Under the pieces are notes generated by a model that was given only the letters and a program-made list of their open reading frames with translations, ran no database searches and was not told where the DNA came from. DNA of 64,000 nucleotides from TMP-86 sp046347195 (lineage in GTDB: Bacteria; Pseudomonadota; Gammaproteobacteria; Steroidobacterales; Steroidobacteraceae), in the NCBI GenBank assembly GCA_046347195.1, contig JAXMGQ010000006.1, positions 89,324 through 153,323 of the forward strand, given 5' to 3'. Made by a program: the position numbers and the translations under genes. Below are positions 17,963-26,862 of this stretch, piece after piece (the first letter of the stretch is position 1; each line of letters begins with the position of its first letter).

Positions 17963-18128
17963 TTAGGGAGATTGACGCCGTAGCTCCTTCACCCACGCTG
18001 ATTGATTGCGGTTGAGAGTTGATCGTCGGAGCGCTGGCAGCCGTGCTTCCACCGCCGCCGCCCCCGCACGCATTCAGGAGTACCACCAGCGCAAGAATCA
18101 AGAGCCGGAGTGTCATGGTAAGCCTCAT

Positions 18129-18754
18129 GATGCAAGGTCCTTATGCAATCGTCGGCGATCCAGCAGCCTCTTGGCAGGTTCTGGTCGCTTCGGGCCATCA
18201 TTGGAAACCCGATGAGCCGGAAAAGTGGGGTCAATGCACTCTTCACCTCAGATCTCAGCTCGTCGGAAAGTATGCGACGGAGCGTTTACCTTCGCAAACG
18301 GAAGGTGTTCAAGATTAGGTCAAAGTGAATGGGCAAGCGCGACCTTGCTGCAGGGCCGGGCTCTTGGGGTCGACAGCCGTTACTACCGGCCAAGGCCAGG
18401 GCTGCGCCGCAACTCCTCGGCCGCCTGATTCGTCTTCCCCGCAACGATCGTCAGAGCATCTTCGAGTTCATCCGCAAGTCTTGACCGCGCGCGTTTCAGC
18501 AGCGGTAGCATGCTCGAACGCTCCTTGCGTGGCATAGAGCCGGTCAAAGGACGGCTCGACCCTCGTTCCGGCAAATCCGGGGGGATAGACGTGGACGGTC
18601 CTGCCGCCAGCCGCTGGCAGGGGTTCCGCGCGGGTGCGGATCGTCACCACTCGTGTCGGCTTGCCACGCAGCGGCCGTTTGCCATCATCCGGTAACCGAG
18701 ACCATACGAATCAGTATGGGGATGCGGGGGTCCGGAATGCAAGCGGCGCGGAAT
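18129..18754. other. 626-base stretch with no convincing gene
   Basis: Contains the promoter side of the interrupted lipoprotein gene (minus strand from 18128). Two short minus-strand frames (about 18650-18468 and 18574-18383) are adjacent, in different frames and without recognised domains. They could be parts of one frameshifted small gene downstream of the GH15 enzyme or chance. No tRNA, hairpin terminator or repeat stands out. Confidence 0.4.
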
Positions 18755-20563
18755 TCACTCTCGAACCGATCGCGCCCGCTCATCGACCTGGTCGCGCATC
18801 GGCTTGCCGTGATGCAGGCTCATCAGCGATTGCACCAGGGACAGGTGTGAAAACGCCTGCGGGAAGTTTCCCGCGAGCTGCCGCGTCCTGGTGTCATATT
18901 CTTCGCTCAGCAGGCCGACGTCGTTGCGCAGCGCGAGCAGCCGCTCGAGCATTGCGTGCGCTTCGCGGTGCCGGCCTTGTCTTTCATACACATCAGCCAA
19001 CCAGAAGCTGCAAGGCAGGAAGACGCCTTCCCCGCCTGGCAGGCCATCGGTGACGCGCTCGGTGCGATAGCGGCGCACGAAGCCGTCGACCAGCAACTCA
19101 CGTTCGATCGCGGCGATCGTGCCCTGCACACGCGCGTCGGTGACTGGCAGGAATCCCACCTCCGGCATGAGCAGCAGGCTTGCATCGAGTTCCTCGCTCC
19201 CGAAAGCTTGCGTGAACGCGCCCCGCTGGCGGTGGAATCCCTTGTCGCACACGGTGCGATGGATCTCGTCACGAACCGCCCGCCAGCGATCGAGCGGTGC
19301 CTTGAAGCCGAACTGTCGCACATCCTTGATCATCCGGTCGAAGGCGACCCACGCCATGATCTTCGAGTGCGTGAACTGGCGGCGCCCATATCTCACTTCC
19401 CAGATGCCATCATCCGGCTCGCGCCAGATCTGCCCGAGATGCCGCAGCGCTTCACATTGGACGTCCCATCCTGCGCGACACGGGGCGATTCTGCCGCGTC
19501 GCGCGAGATGCAGCACGTCCATCATTTCGCCCCAGATGTCGAGCTGCAGCTGTCCCGAGGCAGCGTTGCCGACGCGGACCGGCGATGAACCATCGAATCC
19601 CGGCAGCCAGGCAACCTCCCACTCCGCCAGGCGTCGCTCGCCGGAAATGCCGTACATGATCTGCAGGTCCTCCGGCGTGCCAGCGAGGGATCGCAGCAGC
19701 CAGTCCCGCCAGGCCTTTGCTTCCTCGTGATAGCCGGCGGCGATGAGCGAGGACAGCGTGAGCGTCGCGTCGCGGATCCAGCAGTAGCGGTAGTCCCAGT
19801 TGCGGGTGCCGCGAGGCTTCTCGGGCAGCGAGGTGGTGGGGGCGGCGATGATGCCGCCGGTATCTGCATACGTGAGCGATTTGAGCGTGAGGAGCGATCG
19901 GATCATTGCCTCGCGCCAGGGCCCTTCGTAATCGCAGCGCGCGACCCAGGATTGCCACGCCGACTGCGTCTTGCGCAGGGCGGCTTGCACATCCAGGGCG
20001 GCCGGTGGTGGCCGGTGCGAGGGGCCGTAGGACAACACGAAGGCGTGTCGCTGTCCTGCGGCGATCCGGAAGGTGCTCACCGTGGAAAGGCCCGCCCCGC
20101 GCGTGGGAACGGAGGCGCGCAGGATGACCAGGTTCGGTCCGGCGATGGCCACCGTTCCCGCCGCGTTCCTGTCGCGATGCACCCACGGAACCGTCGATCC
20201 GTAGTCGAAGCGCAGCTTGAGGCTCATGCACACGTCGGTGACACCCTCGCGACCTTCGACGATACGCACCAGCGATGTACAGGCCGGCTCCATGGGCATG
20301 AAGTCGATCAACGCGAACCGGCCGCTCGAGGTCTGGAACTCGGTCTCCAGGATCATCGAATCGTCACGATAGCGGCGATGGCTGCGGAAGGACGGGTCGG
20401 CGGGCGCGATGCGCCATCGTCCGTTGTCCTCATCGCCCAGCAGGCGCGCAAAGCAGGCGCCGCTGTCGAACCGTGGCCAGCAGAGCCAGTCGATCGCGCC
20501 ATCGAGCCCCACCAGCGCCGCGGTGGTGCAATCGCCGATCATTGCGTAATCGCCGATGTTCAC
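18755..20563 (-). CDS. glycoside hydrolase family 15 protein (glucoamylase/trehalase-like)
   Basis: 602 residues. The N-terminal beta-sandwich domain starts YAMIGDCTTAALVGLDGAIDWLCWPRFDSGACFARLL, typical of bacterial GH15 enzymes. The (alpha/alpha)6 barrel contains GTRNWDYRYCWIRDATLTLSSLIAAGY (substrate-binding motif) and LDASLLLMPEVGFLPVTDARV near the second catalytic acid, with LLSEEYDTRTRQLAGNFPQAFSHL at the end. Members hydrolyse alpha-glucosidic bonds in maltooligosaccharides or trehalose; which one cannot be decided from sequence alone. No signal peptide, so probably cytoplasmic. Confidence 0.9.
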   Translation of the reverse strand: MNIGDYAMIGDCTTAALVGLDGAIDWLCWPRFDSGACFARLLGDEDNGRWRIAPADPSFRSHRRYRDDSMILETEFQTSSGRFALIDFMPMEPACTSLVRIVEGREGVTDVCMSLKLRFDYGSTVPWVHRDRNAAGTVAIAGPNLVILRASVPTRGAGLSTVSTFRIAAGQRHAFVLSYGPSHRPPPAALDVQAALRKTQSAWQSWVARCDYEGPWREAMIRSLLTLKSLTYADTGGIIAAPTTSLPEKPRGTRNWDYRYCWIRDATLTLSSLIAAGYHEEAKAWRDWLLRSLAGTPEDLQIMYGISGERRLAEWEVAWLPGFDGSSPVRVGNAASGQLQLDIWGEMMDVLHLARRGRIAPCRAGWDVQCEALRHLGQIWREPDDGIWEVRYGRRQFTHSKIMAWVAFDRMIKDVRQFGFKAPLDRWRAVRDEIHRTVCDKGFHRQRGAFTQAFGSEELDASLLLMPEVGFLPVTDARVQGTIAAIERELLVDGFVRRYRTERVTDGLPGGEGVFLPCSFWLADVYERQGRHREAHAMLERLLALRNDVGLLSEEYDTRTRQLAGNFPQAFSHLSLVQSLMSLHHGKPMRDQVDERARSVRE

Positions 20564-20659
20564 GAAACCGATGCGAACATCACGCCCAGCCAGAAGCGTC
20601 CGCGATCATCGCAACCGCCTTCATTGAAGCGGAACATCGTGGGGTCGAAGGGCGTCCAT

Positions 20660-22327
20660 CTACAACTCGCCGCGCGTCGCCAGGGTCTTGATGCGGTCGG
20701 CCGTGCGCAGCGCGATCGCCTGGATGGTCAGCGAGGGGTTCACGCCGCCGGTGGTGGGGAACACCGAACCATCGCAGACCCACAGGTTGGGGATGTCCCA
20801 CGAGCGGCAGTCGCCGTCGACCACGCTGGTATCGGGCGAGAATCCCATGCGTGCCGTTCCCGCCAGATGATTGGTGTCGTCTTCCTGGCGGAAAAGGTGA
20901 TCCACACCCGCCGCTGCCAGGCTCTGTTCCATCTGGGCGAGCGCATGCTGGATGAGCCGCTTGTCGTTCTCGCTCCAGCTGTAGGTGATGCGTGCCACCT
21001 TCAGTCCGTACTGGTCGCGTTCCTCATCGAGGGTCACGCGATTGCGTTCATCGGGCAGCATCTCGCCCACCATCTTCAGTCCGACCTGGTGGTTGTAGTG
21101 CTGCATCTCCTCGAGCAGCGCCTGACCCCACAATTCCCGCGAGCCCACCTGGACGGTGACCCATTCGATGGGCAAGGGGCCCTGCGCCATCCAGCAGTAA
21201 CCGCCGAAGAAGTCCTTCCGGTCCTCGTAGTTCCAGTGCTCGGTGATGGCCAGCGAGGGCGGCGCCTTGTACCAGCGCACTTCGCGGGCCATGCGGCCGA
21301 ACACGGCCTGGTTGGACTGGGTCATGAGATTGCGGCCGACCAGGCCGGAGCGGTTGGCGAGCCCTTGCGGGAAGGCGTTGCTCGTCGAGGCGAGCAGCAG
21401 CCGGGGCGTCTCGATGGCGTAGCCCGCCACCACGACGTTGCGCGCCCGCTGGAATCGCCATGCGCCGCTGCGGTGGTAGTGGACCCCGCTGACGCGGCCG
21501 TCCGCACCGGTCTCGATGCGTCCGACCATCGCAAGGTCACGAACTTCCGCACCGGCGGCGATGGCCCGAGGAATCCAGACCGTGAGTGCGCTCTGCTTGG
21601 CATTGGTGGCGCACCCGAAGCGGCAGAAGCCGCGATACACGCAGGGCGGTGATGCACCGCGGGGCGCGGATACCGTGGCCAGCGGGGTGGGCGTCCAGCG
21701 ATACCCTTGCGCCTCGGCGCCGGCGGCCAGCACACGGGCGGCGGCATTGAGTTCGTGCGCGCGGTAAGGGTAGCGCGGACGTTTCGGACCCCAGGGATAG
21801 CTCAGGGGACCGGAAACGCTCAGTGCACGCTCGGCCACACCGTAGTAATGCCACATCTCCCGCCAGTCGAGGGGCCAGTCCGCGCCGTAACCCAGTTTCG
21901 AGCGCGAGCGGAACCACTCGGGTCGAAAGCGCAGTGACACCATCGCGAAATGCACCGTGCTGCCGCCGACAGCCTTGCCGCTGTTCTTGCCTCCCATCGT
22001 GATGGGGTTGTCACCGTCCACCACGCGATGATCGAGCCAGTACAGCTTCGTCTGCTCGGTCTCGTCCGAGGCGAAATCCTCGAGCGGTCGGAAGAAGGGC
22101 CCTGCGTCGAAGGCCACCACCGAGAAGCCCAGCTCGGCCAGGCGACAAGTCAGCGTGCCGCCGCCCGCGCCCGTGCCGACGATGGCGAAGTCCACGGCTT
22201 CGTGTTCGGCATGTTCGCGCATCGGGATCCAGCCGCCCACCCGGAACACATCAGGAGCGCGTCCGTGAATGGCGCGCGGCGCCCGCAACGCATCGTCGAC
22301 GGCGTAGTCGCTGCACTCAGCGGACAC
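20660..22327 (-). CDS. GMC-type oxidoreductase (gluconate 2-dehydrogenase large-subunit-like)
   Basis: 555 residues from a GTG at 22327, chosen because SAECSDYAVDDALRAPRAI... is the typical start of this family. The FAD-binding Rossmann motif is VDFAIVGTGAGGGTLTCRLAELG. The segment SPPCVYRGFCRFGCATNAKQS is the cysteine-containing loop of the gluconate dehydrogenase branch. The active-site end reads DTNHLAGTARMGFSPDTSVVDGDCR and TTGGVNPSLTIQAIALRTADRI. It oxidises a sugar, sugar acid or alcohol; the substrate is unknown. It overlaps the subunit 3 gene by 11 bases. A cytochrome c subunit, the usual third partner, is absent here. Confidence 0.9.
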   Translation of the reverse strand: MSAECSDYAVDDALRAPRAIHGRAPDVFRVGGWIPMREHAEHEAVDFAIVGTGAGGGTLTCRLAELGFSVVAFDAGPFFRPLEDFASDETEQTKLYWLDHRVVDGDNPITMGGKNSGKAVGGSTVHFAMVSLRFRPEWFRSRSKLGYGADWPLDWREMWHYYGVAERALSVSGPLSYPWGPKRPRYPYRAHELNAAARVLAAGAEAQGYRWTPTPLATVSAPRGASPPCVYRGFCRFGCATNAKQSALTVWIPRAIAAGAEVRDLAMVGRIETGADGRVSGVHYHRSGAWRFQRARNVVVAGYAIETPRLLLASTSNAFPQGLANRSGLVGRNLMTQSNQAVFGRMAREVRWYKAPPSLAITEHWNYEDRKDFFGGYCWMAQGPLPIEWVTVQVGSRELWGQALLEEMQHYNHQVGLKMVGEMLPDERNRVTLDEERDQYGLKVARITYSWSENDKRLIQHALAQMEQSLAAAGVDHLFRQEDDTNHLAGTARMGFSPDTSVVDGDCRSWDIPNLWVCDGSVFPTTGGVNPSLTIQAIALRTADRIKTLATRGEL

Positions 22328-22964
22328 GGCGATTGGCCTCGCGCGCTTCGTGTTCGTGCCCGGCAGCCGCCTCGATGGCTTCCCAAGGATCGCGCCGGTC
22401 GAAATCCAGCCGCACATAGCCGCGAGGGCTCGCGGGGCCGCCGAATCCCAGTTCGTTCCAGGCCTGCGGATGAGCGTAGTAGGACGAGGCGATGTCGAGC
22501 AGCAGCCTATGCAGGAAGAACTCGCGGCTCGACATGCCTCGCCAGACTTCGCCCACCAACTCTCCGCGCTGCATCCGTTCGAGCAGCTCGACCTGCGCCG
22601 CAATGGGCAAGGCATCGAAATGGTCGTGGTGTCGGGCCTGTGCTTCGGCCTCGAGCGCATCCAGTCCGCGGCGCCAGGCATCACCGAAGGCGGGTAGGCC
22701 CACGCGCCGGTAGCCATCGGTGCGTCCCGCGGCGATGCGCGCATCGAGCATGCCGGCGAGTGGCACCGGCGTCCGCACCCCTTCTTGCGGAATGATGCGC
22801 TCACACACGGCGCACAGCACGCGCCACTGCGAGGGACTGAAGGACCGGGGCTCCTGGCGCATCGCCAGCCGCCGGTCGATGGTGCGGCGCGTAGCTTCGT
22901 TCCATGAAACGCCATCGTGCTTGGCGAGCACGTCGTAGCCGGGATAGCGGCTGCGCCTGCTCAT
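22317..22964 (-). CDS. gluconate 2-dehydrogenase subunit 3 family protein
   Basis: 215 residues matching the small (gamma) subunit family: SPSQWRVLCAVCERIIPQE near residue 50 and WRGMSSREFFLHRLLLDIASSYYAHPQAWNELGFGGPASPRGYVRL near residue 150. No clear Tat or Sec signal is visible at the N-terminus (MSRRSRYPGYDVLAKHDG), unlike many family members, so export could depend on a partner or not occur. It overlaps the membrane protein upstream (ATGA) and the GMC subunit downstream, so the three are made together. Confidence 0.85.
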   Translation of the reverse strand: MSRRSRYPGYDVLAKHDGVSWNEATRRTIDRRLAMRQEPRSFSPSQWRVLCAVCERIIPQEGVRTPVPLAGMLDARIAAGRTDGYRRVGLPAFGDAWRRGLDALEAEAQARHHDHFDALPIAAQVELLERMQRGELVGEVWRGMSSREFFLHRLLLDIASSYYAHPQAWNELGFGGPASPRGYVRLDFDRRDPWEAIEAAAGHEHEAREANRRVR

Positions 22965-23797
22965 CGCTCCGCCTCCTGGAGTTCGAGTGCCACGAGGCCC
23001 GCCAGTGCGAGCGCGGTGAAGCTGGGCGGTGCGGGCAACGGCGGCCCGTTGAGCAGGTTTTGTGTCCAGTTGCGAACGCCGCCCATGCCACGCGACAGTC
23101 CGACAGCATGGAAGGCCGCGCCGACGATGCCCAGCGCTCCTACCGCACGCAGCACTCGTCGGGTCCAGCGCGCGATGCGCGGGCTCGAGGAGATGGCGCC
23201 ATATCCCAGCATTGCTGCCGCGGCCGGCGGTACCACCACGGGCAGGTACATGGCCGGATTGTGATAGGCGCCGCGAAAGTGCAGCAGCGCGGCCTCGGCC
23301 ACGGAGCCGGCGATGCCGGCACCGGTCAGCGCGGCGAGCGCCTTGCCGGCAGGCAGGTACGCGAGGCGGGGAGGTCGGGACGATCCATTCCCTCGTGAAG
23401 GATCAGCCTGCGCGATCCGCTGCGCTGCCGCGCCCAGCAGTCCCGAGAACACCAGCGCCGCGGGCGCGCCGATCGGTGCGGCGTAGAACAGGTTGAGGAA
23501 TGACACGCCGCCCGACCGCTTGGTGATGTTGTATGCATGAAACGCGGTGCCGATGAGGCCGGTGGCGATGGCGAGCGCATGCGCAGCGCTTCGCCAGTGG
23601 CCGGATGATCCGCCTCGTGTCGGGCCCCGTACACCGGTCGCCACCTCCAGCGTGGCACTGATCAACGGAGCCAGCATGGCGCGGTTGTGGAACGAACCGC
23701 GATAGTGCTCGATGGCGCTGTCCGCCAGCACGCACAGCGCAAGCGCCTTGGCAGCGCGATTCAGCCGGTCCGCGGATGATGCGCTGCTGCGGTTCAT
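22961..23797 (-). CDS. polytopic membrane protein with internal duplication, GMC dehydrogenase partner candidate
   Basis: 278 residues from the ATG at 23797, which overlaps the stop of the upstream gene (ATGA); an ATG at 23806 is an alternative. The family is not one I recognise by name. The two halves resemble each other: EHYRGSFHNRAMLAPLI matches LHFRGAYHNPAMYLPVV, and ATGLIGTAFHAYNI matches ALGIVGAAFHAVGL. Each half therefore has hydrophobic helices and histidines at the same positions. Located in an operon with the GMC large subunit and subunit 3, it may be the membrane anchor or electron acceptor in place of the usual cytochrome c subunit. That role is inference. Confidence 0.7.
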   Translation of the reverse strand: MNRSSASSADRLNRAAKALALCVLADSAIEHYRGSFHNRAMLAPLISATLEVATGVRGPTRGGSSGHWRSAAHALAIATGLIGTAFHAYNITKRSGGVSFLNLFYAAPIGAPAALVFSGLLGAAAQRIAQADPSRGNGSSRPPRLAYLPAGKALAALTGAGIAGSVAEAALLHFRGAYHNPAMYLPVVVPPAAAAMLGYGAISSSPRIARWTRRVLRAVGALGIVGAAFHAVGLSRGMGGVRNWTQNLLNGPPLPAPPSFTALALAGLVALELQEAER

Positions 23798-24896
23798 GCG
23801 GCGCACCGGAAGGCCTCAGCGTCGGCGCGCTTGAATTCGAGCCCCAGGCCCGGGCGTGACAAATCCGGCCGGATGCATCCGTCACGGGGGACGGGTGCGC
23901 CATCGAACAGGCGATGCTCGATGCGTGCATGGTCGTGGAACCATTCGAGATGCCGCAGCCGCGGCACCGCGCAGGCGACCGCGAGATGGGCCGCCGGCGC
24001 GCAATGGCCCGAGAGGTCGATGTGGGCGGTATCGCACAGGGCCGCGGCGGTCAGGAAGCCGGTGATGCCGCCACAGCGCGTGACATCCGCCTGCAGTACA
24101 TCAACCGCCCCGGCATCCAGCATGCGGCGGAAGTAGTCGCTGGTGTAGCCGTATTCACCGGCCGCCACGTCCATTCCGGCAGGAACGCGGTTGCGCAGGC
24201 GCGCAAGCCCCGCAAGGTCGTCGGAAGACACCGGCTCCTCGAACCAGCTCACCTGCTCGGCGGCGAAGGCCTGCGACAGGCGCAAGGCCTGCTGTTGCGT
24301 GTAGGCGCCGTTGGCATCGACGAACAGCCCGCGCTCGCCGATGGCGCGGCGCGCCAGGGCGACACGCCGTGGATCATCCGCCGGGTGCGTGCCGATCTTC
24401 ATCTTCACCCACCGGCATCCCTCCCGTTCCACCCATCCGCGCAGCTGTTCGCTCAACTCGTCGTCGGAATAGCTCGTGAACCCGCCGCTTCCGTAGATCG
24501 GCACGGCGCCGCGGCACTGACCGAGCAGCCGTGCAAGCGGCAGCCCCAGCATCCTGGCCTTGAGGTCCCACAGCGCGAGGTCGATGGCGGAGATGGCCAT
24601 CGCCGCCACCCCTCGCGCCCGAGATTGCGCACGGCGCGTTGCATGGCCAGCCAGCAACCAGCGATGTCGAAGCCGTCGCGGCCCCGCAGCGTGTCTGCGA
24701 GCACATCTCGAATCAGCGTCAGGGCGGCGGTGCCGGCGTAGGTGTAGCCCAGTCCCTCGAGGCCCGCGACCGCAATCCCTGTCACCACCAGCGTGGTCGA
24801 GTTCCATGCAAGCGTGCCATCCGCCTCTGGCCTGTCGGTGGGAATGCGATACGCCGTGGCGTGCAGCGCCTCGATCCTGCATTGGACATGGGCCAT
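23794..24896 (-). pseudogene. mandelate racemase/muconate lactonizing (enolase superfamily) enzyme with one frameshift
   Basis: Two frames join into one enzyme of about 367 residues. The N-terminal cap domain runs from MAHVQCRIEALHATAYRIPT at 24896 to AVRNLGREG. The barrel then continues in another frame from VAAMAISAIDLALWDLKARMLG to the stop at 23794. Catalytic features are all present: KMKIG (KxK), LFVDANGAY (metal Asp), SWFEEPVSS (metal Glu), AAGEYGYT (metal Glu), QADVTRCGG and SGHCAPAAHLA (His). Members dehydrate or racemise sugar acids such as galactarate. The shift lies at the C run 24609-24612 (GGGG on the coding strand); one more G would restore the frame. This may be a sequencing error or a real mutation. 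Confidence 0.85.
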
Positions 24897-24902
24897 CGCG
24901 GC

Positions 24903-26687
24903 CTACTTCGGACGCCCCGGCATCAGCGAGCTCAGCAGTTGGCGCGCCGTGCCGCCCAGCATCCGCGCCTCGCTTGGATCTGCCTTGAGGAGCGAGGAGG
25001 CAAAGTTCTTCGCCTGCTTCAGGGTGATGTGCGGCGGCAGTGGTGGTACCTCCGGGTCCGTGCGCACCTCGAGCACCACCGGGCAGTCAGCTGACAGCGC
25101 CTCGTCCCACGCAGCGCCCAGTTGCGCGGGATCATCGACATACAGGCCGCGCAGGCCGATCAGCTCGGCGAACTTGTGGTAGGGCACATCCGGAATGTCC
25201 TGCGAGGCCGCGAACTTCGGATCACCCTCCTGGATGCGCTGCTCCCAGGTCACCTGGTTCAGGTCCTGGTTGTTGAACACGCACACCGCCCAGCGGGGAT
25301 TTGACCACTCGCGCCAGTACTTGGCCACCGTGATCAGCTCGGCCATGTTGTTCATTTGCATCGCGCCATCGCCGACCAGCGCGATCACCGGCCTGTCCGG
25401 TTGCGCGTACTTCGCGGCGATGGCGTACGGCACGGCAGCGCCCATCGAGGCGAGTCCCCCCGACAGCGAACACATCATGCCGCTGCGCATCTTCAGGTCG
25501 CGCGCATACCAGTTCGCGCAGGAGCCGGAATCGCTGGTGACGATGGCCCCGTCCGGCAGTCGCGAGGACAGTTCCCAGGCCACGCGCTGCGGATTGACCG
25601 GCCGCGCCGTGGCGTGGGCGCGCGCATCGAGCGTGCGCCACCACGCCGCCACGCCCTTGGCGATCTGTTCGCGCCATCGCCCGTCGGACTTCGGCTCGAG
25701 CATCGGCAGCAACGCCCGCAGCGTCTCGACGCTGTCGCCGACGAGATTGACCTCCATCGGGTAACGCAGGCTCAGCATGTCGGCCTGCCAGTCGATCTGC
25801 ACGCCGCGCGCTGCGCCTTCCTTCGGCAGGAACTCCGAATAGGGAAATCCCGACCCCACCATCAACAGGGTGTCGCACTCGTTCATGAGATCCCAACTCG
25901 GCTGTGTCCCTAGCATCCCGATGGAGCCCGTGACCCAGGGAATCTCGTCCGGCAGGGCGGCCTTGCCCAGCAGCGCCTTCGCGGCGCCTGCGCCCAGCCG
26001 GTCTGCGACGGCAATGATCTCCTCGGTGGCATGCAGGGCCCCGGCACCGACCAGCATTGCTACCCGCCGGCCTGCATTGAGTACCTCGGCCGCCCGTCGC
26101 AGGTCCTCGACATGGGGTACGACCTTGGGTGAGCGGTAGCCCACCCCCGAGTGCAGCGTGCCGTGCTCGCGCGGCGGCGACTCGTAGGGCTCGTCCTGCA
26201 GATCGTTGGGCACGATGATCGCGCTCACGCGATGCTGTGCACTGGCGACCCTGAACGCGCGGTCGATGACGTGGCGCATTTGCGGCGCCACGCTCACCTG
26301 CTCGACGAAGCCCGCCACACTTTCATAGGCGCTGAGCAGGTTGACCTCCTGCTGGTAATGACCGCCGAGCGCACTGCGCGCCTGCTGCCCGGCGATGGCC
26401 AGGACCGGCTGATGGTCCAGGTGCGCATCGTAGAGCCCGGTGATGAGGTGCGTGGCGCCCGGACCCGACGTAGCCATGCACACCCCGACGCGTCCGCTGA
26501 ACTTCGCATAGGCCGAGGCCATGAACGCAGCCATTTCCTCGTGGCGGACCTGCACGAACTTGATCGCTCCATCGACCCGATTCAACGCGCCGAGCAGCCC
26601 ATTGATGCCATCGCCCGGATAGCCGAACACCACGCGCACGCCCCAGGCTTGCAGCCGTTCCCAGAAGAAGTCGCCAACGGTTTTCAT
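24903..26687 (-). CDS. thiamine pyrophosphate-dependent enzyme (pyruvate oxidase/acetolactate synthase-like)
   Basis: 594 residues with the three-domain layout of PoxB/AHAS-type enzymes. The N-terminal domain has VVFGYPGDGINGLLGAL and the catalytic Glu in VQVRHEEMAAFMASAYAKFSG. The central domain has RRVAMLVGAGALHATEEI. The C-terminal TPP/Mg motif is ALVGDGAMQMNNMAEL (GDG...NN). Members decarboxylate pyruvate or related keto acids. The GH15/GMC/dehydratase genes downstream on the same strand suggest sugar-acid breakdown; the exact substrate is unknown. The start at 26687 lies 175 bases from the divergent molybdoenzyme gene, so a two-way promoter region sits between them. Confidence 0.88.
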   Translation of the reverse strand: MKTVGDFFWERLQAWGVRVVFGYPGDGINGLLGALNRVDGAIKFVQVRHEEMAAFMASAYAKFSGRVGVCMATSGPGATHLITGLYDAHLDHQPVLAIAGQQARSALGGHYQQEVNLLSAYESVAGFVEQVSVAPQMRHVIDRAFRVASAQHRVSAIIVPNDLQDEPYESPPREHGTLHSGVGYRSPKVVPHVEDLRRAAEVLNAGRRVAMLVGAGALHATEEIIAVADRLGAGAAKALLGKAALPDEIPWVTGSIGMLGTQPSWDLMNECDTLLMVGSGFPYSEFLPKEGAARGVQIDWQADMLSLRYPMEVNLVGDSVETLRALLPMLEPKSDGRWREQIAKGVAAWWRTLDARAHATARPVNPQRVAWELSSRLPDGAIVTSDSGSCANWYARDLKMRSGMMCSLSGGLASMGAAVPYAIAAKYAQPDRPVIALVGDGAMQMNNMAELITVAKYWREWSNPRWAVCVFNNQDLNQVTWEQRIQEGDPKFAASQDIPDVPYHKFAELIGLRGLYVDDPAQLGAAWDEALSADCPVVLEVRTDPEVPPLPPHITLKQAKNFASSLLKADPSEARMLGGTARQLLSSLMPGRPK

Positions 26688-26862
26688 CGATTGATACTGA
26701 GCAAGCCGTGATGGTTTTGCATTAAGCGGACGGTACGGCTTCGCCTGCGCATCGCCGGCGTCGACGGTCAGCGGACGCCGACATATGTGCCGGGTAGTGG
26801 CGTAGGACGCCTCCCGCAGCGATGCGCGGCGGGTCGTCATTGATCGCCAGGTCCGCTCTGCG

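Larger units (their letters stand above)
9809..18128 (-). pseudogene. large Ig/Kelch-repeat lipoprotein gene, interrupted by three insertion sequences
   Basis: Starts at 18128 (or 18116) with a lipoprotein signal ending LLNAC followed by a glycine run. Two Ig-like domains follow (RWRKNGATISG...DAGSYDCVITN and QWRKDGTSVSG...DAGTYDCVVTN), then a PKD-like stretch and about 14 Kelch-type repeats of the pattern LLxDGRVLVxGG...AELYDPAxxxW, ending FFKPAP at 9811. It is broken by ISAzo13 (16672-17962), ISL3 (12422-13861) and IS66 (9943-12341). Removing each IS plus one target copy (3, 8 and 8 bases) leaves 3171 bases, exactly 1057 codons, and reads smoothly across each join (SISLSATANG; GKVLISGGEDAS; AAGTWSNVGGLN). 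It was probably a surface or secreted beta-propeller protein. The 13844-16591 piece alone is still an open 915-codon frame. Confidence 0.88.

Noticed and set aside
19727..21652. Long plus-strand open frame opposite the GH15 and GMC genes
   Set aside because: It spans two real minus-strand genes and their gap; the protein has no recognisable features.
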